Source: Bacteroidota bacterium (GTDB lineage Bacteria; Bacteroidota; Bacteroidia; Chitinophagales; Chitinophagaceae). Taken from it: a DNA stretch of 64,000 nt. The notes under the pieces were generated by a model. That model was given only the letters and a program-made list of their open reading frames with translations. It ran no database searches and was not told where the DNA came from. The stretch spans positions 372,001 through 436,000 of the forward strand of contig JADJJH010000002.1 of the NCBI GenBank assembly GCA_016706595.1, read 5' to 3'. Position 1 is the stretch's first letter, and every line of letters starts with the position of its first letter. Shown piece by piece: positions 45,989 to 54,263 of this stretch. The position numbers and the translations under genes were made by a program.

Positions 45989-46918
45989 TTGAAAGCCATT
46001 ATTTATAAATCAACCGGCAGCTGGTATATCTGTAAAACGCAAGACGGTAGATTTTGGAATGGAAGAACCAAAGGGAAATTTAAAATCGATCGTGAAATTA
46101 CATCTACGAATCCGATTGCTGTTGGTGATATCGTAACGATGGAATTAGAAGATGAATTAGAAAACTCTGCGATGATTGTTGGTATCGATCAACGAAAAAA
46201 TTACTTGGTACGCACCTCGCCACACAATAAAAGGTTGCGACATATAGTTGCCGCCAATCTTGATCAAAGTATTTTATTATGTACGCTTAAAGACCCTCGA
46301 ACTTCCACCGGATTTATCGATCGATTTTTAGTGAGTTGTGAAGTATATCATGTGCCCGCAGTTTTGGTTTTTAATAAATGTGATGAAATGGATGAAGATG
46401 ATTTAGCCTATTATCATCATCTGAAAGATTTGTATGAAACGATAGGTTATAAAGTATTTTTAATCTCAGCAGAACAGCAAATCGGACTAGATGCTTTATT
46501 TGATGTAATGCATGAAAAAGTAAGTTTAATTACCGGACATAGTGGTGTGGGAAAATCAACGCTTATAAATTCATTGCTGCCCCATAAAGATATTCGTACT
46601 CAAGAAGTTTCAGATTGGAGCGGCAAGGGTATGCATACCACCACTTTTGCCGAAATGCACGACTTGGCTGCCGGCGGACAAATTATTGATACACCGGGCA
46701 TACGCGAATTAGGCATTATCGATATCTCACGAGCCGAATTAGGTGGATACTATCCTGAAATTAATCGTTGGTCAAAATCTTGCAAGTATAATAATTGTCT
46801 CCATTTTAATGAACCCGGTTGTGCGGTAAAAGAGGCCGTAAAGCAAAATCAAATTGCAGAAGAACGATATGTAAATTATGCAAAGATCTATGAGAGTATC
46901 TCCGATCAAACTTGGTAA
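45989..46918 (+). CDS. rsgA: Ribosome small-subunit GTPase RsgA
   Basis: GTPase that helps late 30S assembly and 16S rRNA maturation. 309 residues with an OB fold (1-70), then the circularly permuted G domain: G4 NKCD at 129-132 precedes G1 GHSGVGKS at 183-190, with G3 DTPGIRELG later. The C-terminal zinc finger has the Cys/His set SCKYNNCLHFNEPGC. It uses a TTG start at 45989, six bases after dsbD. Confidence 0.95.
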   Translation: MKAIIYKSTGSWYICKTQDGRFWNGRTKGKFKIDREITSTNPIAVGDIVTMELEDELENSAMIVGIDQRKNYLVRTSPHNKRLRHIVAANLDQSILLCTLKDPRTSTGFIDRFLVSCEVYHVPAVLVFNKCDEMDEDDLAYYHHLKDLYETIGYKVFLISAEQQIGLDALFDVMHEKVSLITGHSGVGKSTLINSLLPHKDIRTQEVSDWSGKGMHTTTFAEMHDLAAGGQIIDTPGIRELGIIDISRAELGGYYPEINRWSKSCKYNNCLHFNEPGCAVKEAVKQNQIAEERYVNYAKIYESISDQTW

Positions 46919-47339
46919 CGAAGGCTTGCTCATAAACGCTTAAATCTAGTAAACTCAATTGTTATGTATTGACAAATTTATTTTTTCTGCAAGTTTTTTA
47001 TTTCACGAATTCAACAAAACCGTAAAATAGGCTTGTCGCAAATTGAATAATACTACGCTACTCGATAGCACGCCATCTGTTTCGTTGGTGCTGAATCGCA
47101 ATATTAGTATATAGCTTCATCAGCCCCGCCTCACATATGACGCACTCTCGAGTTTATGCGCAAGCCCAAAGTGAGTATGGGTTTACGAAAATCTAAGCTT
47201 TTTGTTTGTTTTATACCGAAATGCCTATATTTGCCCTATCGGTGAATTCCTACGAAATAAGAAATGGGAATCATGATGAATCAAGTTTATAAATCATCCC
47301 GATTATTACCAACTAATTAAATAGTGCAAGCAATACAGC
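46919..47339. other. 421-base gap before the DUF4290-murA pair
   Basis: No reading frame or RNA gene recognised. The right half holds a promoter candidate: TTTG at 47201-47204 (or 47205-47208) and TATATTTG at 47226-47233, spaced 21 (or 17) bases, close to the Bacteroidota TTTG-N19-TAnnTTTG pattern. This leaves a leader of roughly 100 bases before the ATG at 47340. Confidence 0.45.
47201..47233 (+). promoter_or_regulatory. Promoter candidate TTTG/TATATTTG for DUF4290-murA
   Basis: The -33-like TTTG (47201-47204) and -7-like TATATTTG (47226-47233) match the Bacteroidota sigma consensus, with 21 bases between. It is the best -33/-7 pair seen in the window, and the downstream leader of about 100 bases could carry regulatory structure. 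Confidence 0.5.
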
Positions 47340-48086
47340 ATGGAATATAATACGACTCGTGAGTTCATGAAAATTCGTGAATACGGCAGAAATGTGCAGA
47401 ACATGGTTACTTACTTAACCAAAATAGAAGATAGGGAAACGCGTCAGCGTAATGCCGAAGCTATTATTGAAGTGATGGCCACTTTAAATCCGCAGGCAAA
47501 TGCTATGGAAGATTACCGCCATAAATTATGGGATCATCTTTTTTTAATGGCCGATTATAAACTCGATGTGGATTGTCCGTATGCCATTCCTACCGAAGAA
47601 ATTAAGCAACGTAAACCCGACCCAATTCCTTATCCAAAAAATAAAATTAAATGGAATCACTTTGGCAAAACCTTTGAGCGTATTTACGATAATGCGTTAA
47701 AAGAAACTGATGATGAAAAACGACAAGGCTTTATACAAGTACTTGCTTTGTTTATGAAAGTCGCTTACTCGAACTGGCATAAAGAGGCAGTGCACGACGA
47801 TATGATACGTGATGAATTGTTTACCATGAGCAAAGGACAATTAATTTACGATCCTGCCATACGTTTTAGAGATGTGGTTGATAGCTCTGATTTGCCAACC
47901 ATCAAACCGGTGAATCCCGAAGGCTTATCGAAACGTATGTTTGAAAGAAACAATCGTAATAATAGAAATAACCGCGGTCATAGAGATAATATGGGTATGA
48001 GTGGAAATTCTAGTAATTCGAATAATCCAAACAACCGTAACAAGTTCAATAAGTTCAAGAAAAAAAATAATACAAATAATTCTTAA
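47340..48086 (+). CDS. DUF4290 family protein
   Basis: 248 residues, helical, cytoplasmic. The N-terminus MEYNTTREFMKIREYGRNVQ, the WDHLFLMADYKLDVD segment and the conserved FGKTFERIY region identify DUF4290, a Bacteroidota family of unknown function found next to murA. The C-terminal ~40 residues are a low-complexity Asn/Arg tail (RNNRNNRNNRGHRDN then SSNSNNPNNRNKFNKFKKK) that could bind nucleic acid or membranes. murA follows within about 30 bases. Confidence 0.88.
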   Translation: MEYNTTREFMKIREYGRNVQNMVTYLTKIEDRETRQRNAEAIIEVMATLNPQANAMEDYRHKLWDHLFLMADYKLDVDCPYAIPTEEIKQRKPDPIPYPKNKIKWNHFGKTFERIYDNALKETDDEKRQGFIQVLALFMKVAYSNWHKEAVHDDMIRDELFTMSKGQLIYDPAIRFRDVVDSSDLPTIKPVNPEGLSKRMFERNNRNNRNNRGHRDNMGMSGNSSNSNNPNNRNKFNKFKKKNNTNNS

Positions 48087-48115
48087 GCAAGCCATGCTTT
48101 TGTACTTTGCAAAGC

Positions 48116-49429
48116 ATGAACAGTTTTGAAATATACGGCGGCACTCCACTCAATGGCGAAGTGATTCCCCAAGGTGCAAAAAATGAAGCCTTGCAAGTAA
48201 TTGCTTGTACACTTATCAGTACCGAAAAAATTACCATTAAAAATATTCCCGACATTTTAGATGTCAGGATGCTGATCGAATTACTTCAAGATTTAGGCGT
48301 ACTTGTCGAAAGAATCAATGAGCACACCTATAGCTTTATAGCCAAGGATGTGAATCTCGAATTTTTAATTAGTCCTGAATACAAAAAGAAATCAGGTAAA
48401 CTTCGTGGCGCGGTTATGTTAGCCGGGCCTTTATTAGCGCGATTTAAAAAAGCTTATATACCACAACCCGGTGGTGATAAAATTGGTCGACGCCGATTAG
48501 ATACGCATATTTTAGGATTCGAAAAATTAGGCGCTAAGTATCATTATAACGACGAAGAACATTTTTTTAAACTCGAAGCTGAAGAGCTTGTAGGTACCTA
48601 TATGTTATTGGATGAACCTTCTGTAACCGGAACCGCCAATATTTTAATGGCGGCTACCGTAGCCAAGGGCAAAACACGAATTTATAATGCCGCTTGCGAA
48701 CCTTACTTGCAACAATTATGTAGAATGTTGAATCGTATGGGTGCGCGCATTAGTGGCATTGGTTCAAACTTGCTTACCATTAATGGTGTAGATGCTTTAA
48801 GTTTTAAAGGATGCGAGCATACCATTTTAGCCGATATGATTGAAGTGGGTTCGTTTATTGGTTTAGCCGCCATGACCGGTGGCGATATTTTAATTAAAGA
48901 TTGTAATGTAAAATATTTAGGATGTATACCCGATACGTTTGGTCGTTTAGGTATTGAGATGGAAATTATTAAAGATGATATTCATATTCCTGCACAAGAT
49001 CATTATAAAATTCAACGATTTATTGGTGGCGATATTCTCACCATTTACGATCATCCTTGGCCGGGCTTTACCCCCGATTTATTAAGCATTGCATTAGTTG
49101 TAGCCACGCAAGCAAAAGGCACCGTTTTATTTCATCAAAAGATGTTTGAAAGCCGTTTATTTTTTACAGATAAACTGATTGATATGGGTGCGCAAATTGT
49201 TTTATGCGATCCACATCGTGCGGTAGTAGTTGGTTTAGATAAACAATTTCCGTTGCGAGGGAATACCATGTCGTCGCCGGATATTAGAGCCGGACTAGCG
49301 CTTTTAATTGCAGCACTTTCAGCACAAGGGAAAAGTATCATTCAAAATAGTGAACAAATAGATAGAGGCTATCAGTATATTGATATACGCTTGCAAAAAT
49401 TGGGGGCGAAAATTAGAAGGGTAGAGTGA
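48116..49429 (+). CDS. murA: UDP-N-acetylglucosamine 1-carboxyvinyltransferase, Asp active-site variant
   Basis: First committed step of peptidoglycan synthesis, adding enolpyruvate to UDP-GlcNAc. From ATG 48116 there are 437 residues. K23-equivalent lies in GAKNEALQ (22 in this chain), and the loop reads QPGGDKIGRRRLDTH with D121 where most MurA have the fosfomycin-target Cys (codon GAT at 48476-48478). Enzymes with Asp here are intrinsically insensitive to fosfomycin. A TACTTTGC box is five bases before the ATG; the TTG at 48107 would overlap it. Coupled to DUF4290. Confidence 0.95.
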   Translation: MNSFEIYGGTPLNGEVIPQGAKNEALQVIACTLISTEKITIKNIPDILDVRMLIELLQDLGVLVERINEHTYSFIAKDVNLEFLISPEYKKKSGKLRGAVMLAGPLLARFKKAYIPQPGGDKIGRRRLDTHILGFEKLGAKYHYNDEEHFFKLEAEELVGTYMLLDEPSVTGTANILMAATVAKGKTRIYNAACEPYLQQLCRMLNRMGARISGIGSNLLTINGVDALSFKGCEHTILADMIEVGSFIGLAAMTGGDILIKDCNVKYLGCIPDTFGRLGIEMEIIKDDIHIPAQDHYKIQRFIGGDILTIYDHPWPGFTPDLLSIALVVATQAKGTVLFHQKMFESRLFFTDKLIDMGAQIVLCDPHRAVVVGLDKQFPLRGNTMSSPDIRAGLALLIAALSAQGKSIIQNSEQIDRGYQYIDIRLQKLGAKIRRVE

Positions 49430-49462
49430 GTAATTCAAAAAGCAAGAGCCATCCAAAAAGAA

Positions 49463-49493
49463 AAATCCCCAACCTTTAAAAAGTCAGGGATTT
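49463..49493. terminator. Terminator between murA and the acetoacetyl-CoA reductase gene
   Basis: AAATCCC (49463-49469) and GGGATTT (49487-49493) form a seven-pair stem; on the minus strand it is followed by TTTTCTTTTT, on the plus strand by a mostly A-rich tract. It serves the minus-strand reductase best and may also stop murA. Confidence 0.6.
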
Positions 49494-49532
49494 AAAAATA
49501 TAAACTAAAGAAGTCGATAATCGTTTCAATTT

Positions 49533-50279
49533 CTAATACACATGCTGTCCGCCATTGATGCTATAATTGGCACCGGTAATAAAGCTGGTATCATCACTGG
49601 CTAAAAATGAAACCAGATGGGCTACTTCTTGCGTACCTCCTAATCGTCCAACCGGAATTTGCGCTACAATTTGGTCACGTACTTTTTCAGGTACCGCCAT
49701 TACCATATCGGTAGCAATGTAACCCGGTGAAATTGTATTCACGGTAATACCCGATTTAGCAACTTCCATGGCAAGCGTTTTGGTAAATCCATGTAAACCT
49801 GCTTTGGCTGCCGAGTAGTTTGTTTGCCCGAACTGCCCACGTTGTCCGTTTACCGAAGAGATATTGATGATCCGACCAAACTTACGTTCTACCATACCTT
49901 CAATTACATTTCGTGTGGCATTAAATACCGAATTTAAATTGGTATCAATTACGGCATGCCAATCGTCTTTACTCATTTTAGCCAATCGGCCATCGCGGGT
50001 AATACCGGCATTATTCACTAAAATATCAATACCGCCAATTTTAGTTTCAATGTCTTTAATCATATTTGCCATACTATCGAAATCGCAAACATCACCTTCA
50101 AACATATCGATATCCATGCCTTCGGTACGCATCATAGCATACCATTCATCGGCTTTTTGTTTATTACGATAATTGGCTACCACATGATAACCATCTTTAA
50201 AAAGTTCTTTGCACATAGCAGTGCCTAATCCACCGGTTGCACCAGTTACTAAGGCTACACGTTTATTGTTACTATCCAT
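49533..50279 (-). CDS. phaB: Acetoacetyl-CoA reductase-like short-chain dehydrogenase
   Basis: NADPH-dependent short-chain dehydrogenase of 248 residues. The nucleotide motif is TGATGGLGTAM (about 13-23), NNAG follows, and the catalytic Ser-Tyr-Lys lies in SSVNG...YSAAK. The C-terminal SINGGQHVY is the ending I associate with PhaB (acetoacetyl-CoA reductase of polyhydroxybutyrate synthesis) rather than FabG. No phaA or phaC is beside it, so FabG-like acyl reduction cannot be excluded. Monocistronic by spacing. Confidence 0.85.
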   Translation of the reverse strand: MDSNNKRVALVTGATGGLGTAMCKELFKDGYHVVANYRNKQKADEWYAMMRTEGMDIDMFEGDVCDFDSMANMIKDIETKIGGIDILVNNAGITRDGRLAKMSKDDWHAVIDTNLNSVFNATRNVIEGMVERKFGRIINISSVNGQRGQFGQTNYSAAKAGLHGFTKTLAMEVAKSGITVNTISPGYIATDMVMAVPEKVRDQIVAQIPVGRLGGTQEVAHLVSFLASDDTSFITGANYSINGGQHVY

Positions 50280-50700
50280 AATTATTTGATTTTATGGAAT
50301 GAAGGTAGAGAATGTATTTTGCTAAAAGAAATAGAAGCTATAAAATTTTTTACTCAACAAGCAAAGCAGATTTTAGAGCTTAGTTAAATGGATGTCAGAT
50401 GAAAGGATATAAGTGCGCCGAGTTAAATTGCCTAACCATGACTTAATTTACGGACAAATAGATTCATTTAACTTTATTGAGTAACTCGACATAGCATTCA
50501 CAAATATCTGTACTCCAGATCTTTTGCCAGCATTCACCATGCGTTTCAAGAATCCCTGTTTTTTAACATCTAGAAAATCAATAACCCGAAATCTAATAGT
50601 AACCTTCACAACGCTAAGGTTGATTAACTTAAACCTAAAGTTAAAAAAATGATATGGTTTTAAAGCATTTGTATTACTTTTAAGCGCTTATTTTTACAAT
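50280..50700. other. 421-base gap between divergent reductase and lipoprotein genes
   Basis: No open frame or RNA gene recognised. It is AT-rich, with scattered A and T runs, and ends in TTTAAGCGCTTA (an AAGCGCTT palindrome, 50680-50687) about 14 bases before the ATG at 50701. Both divergent promoters must be here, but no full -33/-7 pair was identified. Confidence 0.4.
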
Positions 50701-51504
50701 ATGACTAATAAACTTATTTATTTGCTGGGTATTTTATTTATCATGAGTGCAAGCTCGTGTGTTAGAGAAAGAGATACCGACACGACCATGGCAGCTGAAC
50801 TAGCTATGCATGAATTTTTATTTCATGATGCAGTTGATTTGGCCGATGATGCGGCTACTAAAAAAACAGGCGAAAATTTATCGAATTATAAAACACGTGG
50901 ATACTGCGCTACGATTACCCACGACGAAATTAACGGACAAATCATTATTGATTTTGGGTTAGTGAATTGTATGTGTAATGATGGCCGAAATCGTCATGGC
51001 AAAATTTGGGTTAATTATACTGGCAATTACAGCGATTCGGGCAGTGTTCATACCATTACTTTCGATAATTACTTCGTAAACGACCATCAAGTATTTGGAT
51101 CGAACATAGTTGAAAATAAAGGCAAAAACTCATCAGGTCAAACTTGGTATACAAGCGAAATTGAAGGTAAAGTATTGCAACCTTTAGTTGAAGACACACT
51201 TTATTACAATGCCAACCGCGAAATTGCGTGGGTTCAAGGCGAATCAACACCGGTTTGGGGCGACGATGTGTATGAAATAAGTGGTACAGGTTCAGGCCGA
51301 AATGCCTTAAAAACTTTTTATGCCATGACTATTACTGAGCCGCTAACCCGAGAAGTTGTTCAATGTCGCTTTTATAATCGTGGCAAAATTGAAATGCAAC
51401 CACAAGGAAAGGCCTTGCGCACCATTGATTTTGGCGACGGAACATGTGATAATGATGCTACGGCAACTGTAAATAATAAAGTATATCATATTAGTTTGTT
51501 TTAA
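50701..51504 (+). CDS. Lipoprotein of unknown function
   Basis: 267 residues with a signal peptide and lipobox (SASSC, Cys 20). The mature part is beta-rich; conserved-looking segments are RGYCATITHDE, NCMCNDGRNRHGKIWVNYTG and a C-terminal IDFGDGTCDNDATATVNNK. Four non-lipid Cys could form two disulfides. Similar DGxxRxGxI-type lipoproteins occur in Bacteroidota, but no function is known to me. Stands alone. Confidence 0.6.
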   Translation: MTNKLIYLLGILFIMSASSCVRERDTDTTMAAELAMHEFLFHDAVDLADDAATKKTGENLSNYKTRGYCATITHDEINGQIIIDFGLVNCMCNDGRNRHGKIWVNYTGNYSDSGSVHTITFDNYFVNDHQVFGSNIVENKGKNSSGQTWYTSEIEGKVLQPLVEDTLYYNANREIAWVQGESTPVWGDDVYEISGTGSGRNALKTFYAMTITEPLTREVVQCRFYNRGKIEMQPQGKALRTIDFGDGTCDNDATATVNNKVYHISLF

Positions 51505-51602
51505 CCCATTCGGTTTTCAGAGACCACTTTTGCGAATTTCAAATGCCATTCCTGTGTTTGAACATTTAGTTGTAAATTTTCTTGCCTTATCTTCGCCAAC
51601 TT

Positions 51603-52877
51603 GTGGAGAATCCAAAAACAATAGCATATCATACCCTCGGTTGTAAACTCAACTTTTCGGAAACCTCTACCATTTCACGATTATTTGAAGCGGAAGGTTA
51701 TATTAAAAAAGATTTTCAACAAGATGCAGATGTATTTGTAATCAATACTTGCTCAGTAACTGAAAATGCAGATAAAGAATGTAAGCAATTAATTCGAAGA
51801 GTAAAAAAACAAAATCCCGATTCGACGGTTATCATTACCGGTTGTTATGCGCAATTAAAACCCGATCAAATCGCAGGCTTTGATGGCGTGGATTTAGTTA
51901 TTGGGGCTTCAGAAAAATTCAATATTGTAAAACACCTTCACGAATATAAGAAAAACGGGGAAGCTAAAATTTGTAGTTGTGATATAGAGGATGTGCAAAG
52001 CTTTCATGCATCTTACTCAATCAACGATCGTACACGTACATTTTTAAAGGTGCAAGATGGATGCGATTATCAATGTACATTTTGTACTATCCCATTAGCT
52101 CGCGGACATAGCCGAAGCGACCGCATTGAAGGTGTATTAGCGAATGTTAAAGAACTTGCCCAAACAGGCGTTCAAGAAATTGTTTTAACGGGTGTGAATC
52201 TTGGTGATTTCGGAAAAGGGTATCAAGGCAATCGCCAGCACGAAGAAAAATTTATCGATTTAATAAAAGCATTGGATAAATTTGATGGTGTCCCGCGCTA
52301 TCGAATTTCATCGATTGAACCTAATTTGCTTTCAGAAGAAATTATTGACTTTGTGGCAAAATCTGAACACTTTATGCCACACTTTCATATTCCATTACAA
52401 AGTGGAAGCAATGCTTTATTGGCAGCCATGAAGCGCAGATATAAACGAGAATTATATACACAACGTGTGGCTTTAATAAAGCAAGCTATGCCTCATGCCT
52501 GTATTGGTGTGGATGTGATTGTTGGGTTTCCCGGTGAAACGGAAGCATTGTTTCAAGAAACTTTTGATTTTTTACATGAGTTAGATATTGCCTACTTACA
52601 TGTATTTACTTATTCGGAACGAGAAAATACGCCCGCCATACATTTGAGTGCTGTGGTGCCACAACAAATTCGTAAACAACGAAATGAAATTTTACGAAAC
52701 TTGTCGGATAAAAAAATGAACTACTTCAGCGAGCAATTTCAAGGACAAACCCGACAAGTACTATTTGAACAGGCAAACAAGCATGGGATTATGGAAGGCT
52801 ATACCGATAATTATATTAAGGTAAGTAGGCCTTATGATGAAGAAAAAATAAATTGTATCACCGCTGTACAACTTTAA
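51603..52877 (+). CDS. mtaB: tRNA t6A methylthiotransferase MtaB
   Basis: Radical SAM enzyme adding a methylthio group to t6A37 of tRNA. Three parts are visible: an N-terminal UPF0004 domain with Cys in YHTLGCKLN, INTCSVTENAD and ITGCYAQL (auxiliary cluster), the radical SAM CDYQCTFC motif, and a C-terminal TRAM domain. GTG 51603 gives MENPKTIAYHTLGCK; TTG 51582 upstream is less likely because a TATCTTCG box (51588-51595) falls inside it. The next small gene follows after two bases. Confidence 0.93.
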   Translation: MENPKTIAYHTLGCKLNFSETSTISRLFEAEGYIKKDFQQDADVFVINTCSVTENADKECKQLIRRVKKQNPDSTVIITGCYAQLKPDQIAGFDGVDLVIGASEKFNIVKHLHEYKKNGEAKICSCDIEDVQSFHASYSINDRTRTFLKVQDGCDYQCTFCTIPLARGHSRSDRIEGVLANVKELAQTGVQEIVLTGVNLGDFGKGYQGNRQHEEKFIDLIKALDKFDGVPRYRISSIEPNLLSEEIIDFVAKSEHFMPHFHIPLQSGSNALLAAMKRRYKRELYTQRVALIKQAMPHACIGVDVIVGFPGETEALFQETFDFLHELDIAYLHVFTYSERENTPAIHLSAVVPQQIRKQRNEILRNLSDKKMNYFSEQFQGQTRQVLFEQANKHGIMEGYTDNYIKVSRPYDEEKINCITAVQL

Positions 52878-52879
52878 TT

Positions 52880-53170
52880 ATGGACAAATTTCAGGTAAGT
52901 ATTTTTTTTAGTATGGACGAACATTTTATGTCGTTTGTTCCTGAACATAGAAAATACATTAATAGTTTAATTGAAAAAAATATTATTGAGCATTATGCTG
53001 TTAGCATGGATAGCTTTCGTTCGTGGATACTTATTAATGCAAAAAATAAAGAAGAAGTACAAGGCATATTAGAAAAATCGCCTTTGTTTAAATATTGGAT
53101 TTTTGAAATCGATAAATTGTTTGTGTATGACGGCGCCTCCTATCGATTGCCCGAGATATTATTGAATTGA
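52880..53170 (+). CDS. YCII/muconolactone-isomerase-like small protein
   Basis: 96 residues with a ferredoxin-like alpha/beta pattern: FFSMDEHFMSFVPEHRKYINSL, a strand with WILINAKNKEE, and a KYWIFEIDKLFVYDG end. This resembles small Bacteroidota proteins of the YCII or muconolactone-isomerase fold, usually dimeric; substrate unknown. It begins two bases after the mtaB stop and ends before a perfect terminator hairpin, so it is cotranscribed with mtaB. Confidence 0.7.
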   Translation: MDKFQVSIFFSMDEHFMSFVPEHRKYINSLIEKNIIEHYAVSMDSFRSWILINAKNKEEVQGILEKSPLFKYWIFEIDKLFVYDGASYRLPEILLN

Positions 53171-53183
53171 TAGGTATCTGATT

Positions 53184-53215
53184 AAATGAGACCCGATAGC
53201 TATCGGGTCTCATTT
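53184..53215. terminator. 32-base perfect palindrome / intrinsic terminator
   Basis: AAATGAGACCCGATAG and CTATCGGGTCTCATTT form a 16-pair perfect inverted repeat with no spacer, so as RNA the stem closes on a short central loop. Both sides carry AAA/TTT ends, as in a bidirectional terminator between convergent mtaB-operon and YkuK-like genes. Its core CCGATAGCTATCGG is nearly the same as the palindrome inserted in the repeat at 40113-40254. Confidence 0.85.
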
Positions 53216-53224
53216 GCATATTCT

Positions 53225-53698
53225 CTAGTTCACAATTTTATTTGCACAACAACTACTCGCAAATGCTTCAGGCTTGGCTTTAAAAGCAAATCCCATTCCC
53301 AAAATATAACCGGTGGCTTCGCGCAAAGCTTCGTTGCTTTTAAATTGCGGATTGGTATTGATATCAGCATGAACTTCCATATCAACATCATAGGCGGTAA
53401 ACAAATCACAAAGTTCATAAGCAATTTCAATGCTTGCTGACACTTCGCGTAACATGCGCTCCTTAATTGAATATTTTATATGCGTAGAATAATTTGAGAT
53501 AAACATAAAGCCGCCTCGACCTTCGCGTAAAAAAACAATTACAGTTGCAAATTCGGTTTCTAAGCCTTTCACTTGTGAATCGGTACCTATACAAACTTTT
53601 AATTTATTACCTAACGCTGTTTCACGAAGTATCATTTCTTCAACAGCTTTTCGTATGGGTTTGCTAATTGCTTCACCATTAAACTTTCTCCACTGCAT
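53225..53698 (-). CDS. RNase H-like YkuK/DUF458 family protein
   Basis: 157 residues of the YkuK (DUF458) RNase H-fold family. Asp residues of a possible metal site appear in CIGTDSQV (first strand), in the helix-strand VDMEVHADINTN and in the KSNEALREATGYILGMG segment. Nuclease activity is predicted by fold only. Adjacent genes do not suggest a role. Converges with mtaB and the small YCII gene across the palindromic terminator. Confidence 0.75.
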   Translation of the reverse strand: MQWRKFNGEAISKPIRKAVEEMILRETALGNKLKVCIGTDSQVKGLETEFATVIVFLREGRGGFMFISNYSTHIKYSIKERMLREVSASIEIAYELCDLFTAYDVDMEVHADINTNPQFKSNEALREATGYILGMGFAFKAKPEAFASSCCANKIVN

Positions 53699-53823
53699 AA
53701 ACGTAGTGATTTAGTATATACTAAATGTACAGCAGTCTTTATTACTTAGGTTACTTATGAGATTAAGTTTTTATGAATAACTTATTAACATGCTTAAGGT
53801 AACTATAAAAACCAGATGTAATG

Positions 53824-54183
53824 TTATAATAAACTATTCATCAGCATGGCTATAGTACAACCCGTCATCACTTTAATATTATGTTGTAAAGCCAATGTAA
53901 TCAGCTCTTCGTTTTCGGTACCGGGATTAAAAATGATGCGTTTTGGCTTCAAACTAATTACATAATCGTAATACTTTTTTTGCTGTTTGGGTTTCAAAAA
54001 AACAGTAATTGTTTTCTGCTTTTCACTCAGGCATTTTTTATAATGTAATGAATTGATAGCTTGTATGTCACTCACTTGCAGCGTTTCAAATCCTTTCTTA
54101 TTCAATAAAACATCAGCCATATAACTTGTACGATTAGGGTTTGTAGAAGCCCCAAGTATGACGATTAATTCATTTGTTTTCAC
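53824..54183 (-). CDS. CoA-binding-domain (YccU-like) protein
   Basis: 119 residues, Rossmann-like CoA-binding fold: the N-terminal VILGASTNPNRTSYMA nucleotide loop, a central ITVFLKP strand and RIIFNPGTENEEL, ending near MTGCTIAMLM with the family Cys. Such stand-alone CoA-binding proteins resemble one domain of succinyl-CoA synthetase; ligand and role are not established. Located 80 bases upstream of the start of, and divergent from nothing, on the same strand as the beta-CASP hydrolase gene. Confidence 0.75.
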   Translation of the reverse strand: MKTNELIVILGASTNPNRTSYMADVLLNKKGFETLQVSDIQAINSLHYKKCLSEKQKTITVFLKPKQQKKYYDYVISLKPKRIIFNPGTENEELITLALQHNIKVMTGCTIAMLMNSLL

Positions 54184-54263
54184 TGCAAATCTTTTTCAAT
54201 ACACACTTATCCAATTAGTATGCCAAAGTATGATATTTTTAAAAATAATCTGAGGATAAGGAT

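Noticed and set aside
46919..47339. tRNA or small RNA gene in the long gap
   Set aside because: No cloverleaf, CCA-type end or conserved T-loop was found; only promoter-like boxes were supported.
49533..50279. PHB biosynthesis operon
   Set aside because: Only the reductase is present; phaA and phaC are absent from the window, so no operon is claimed.
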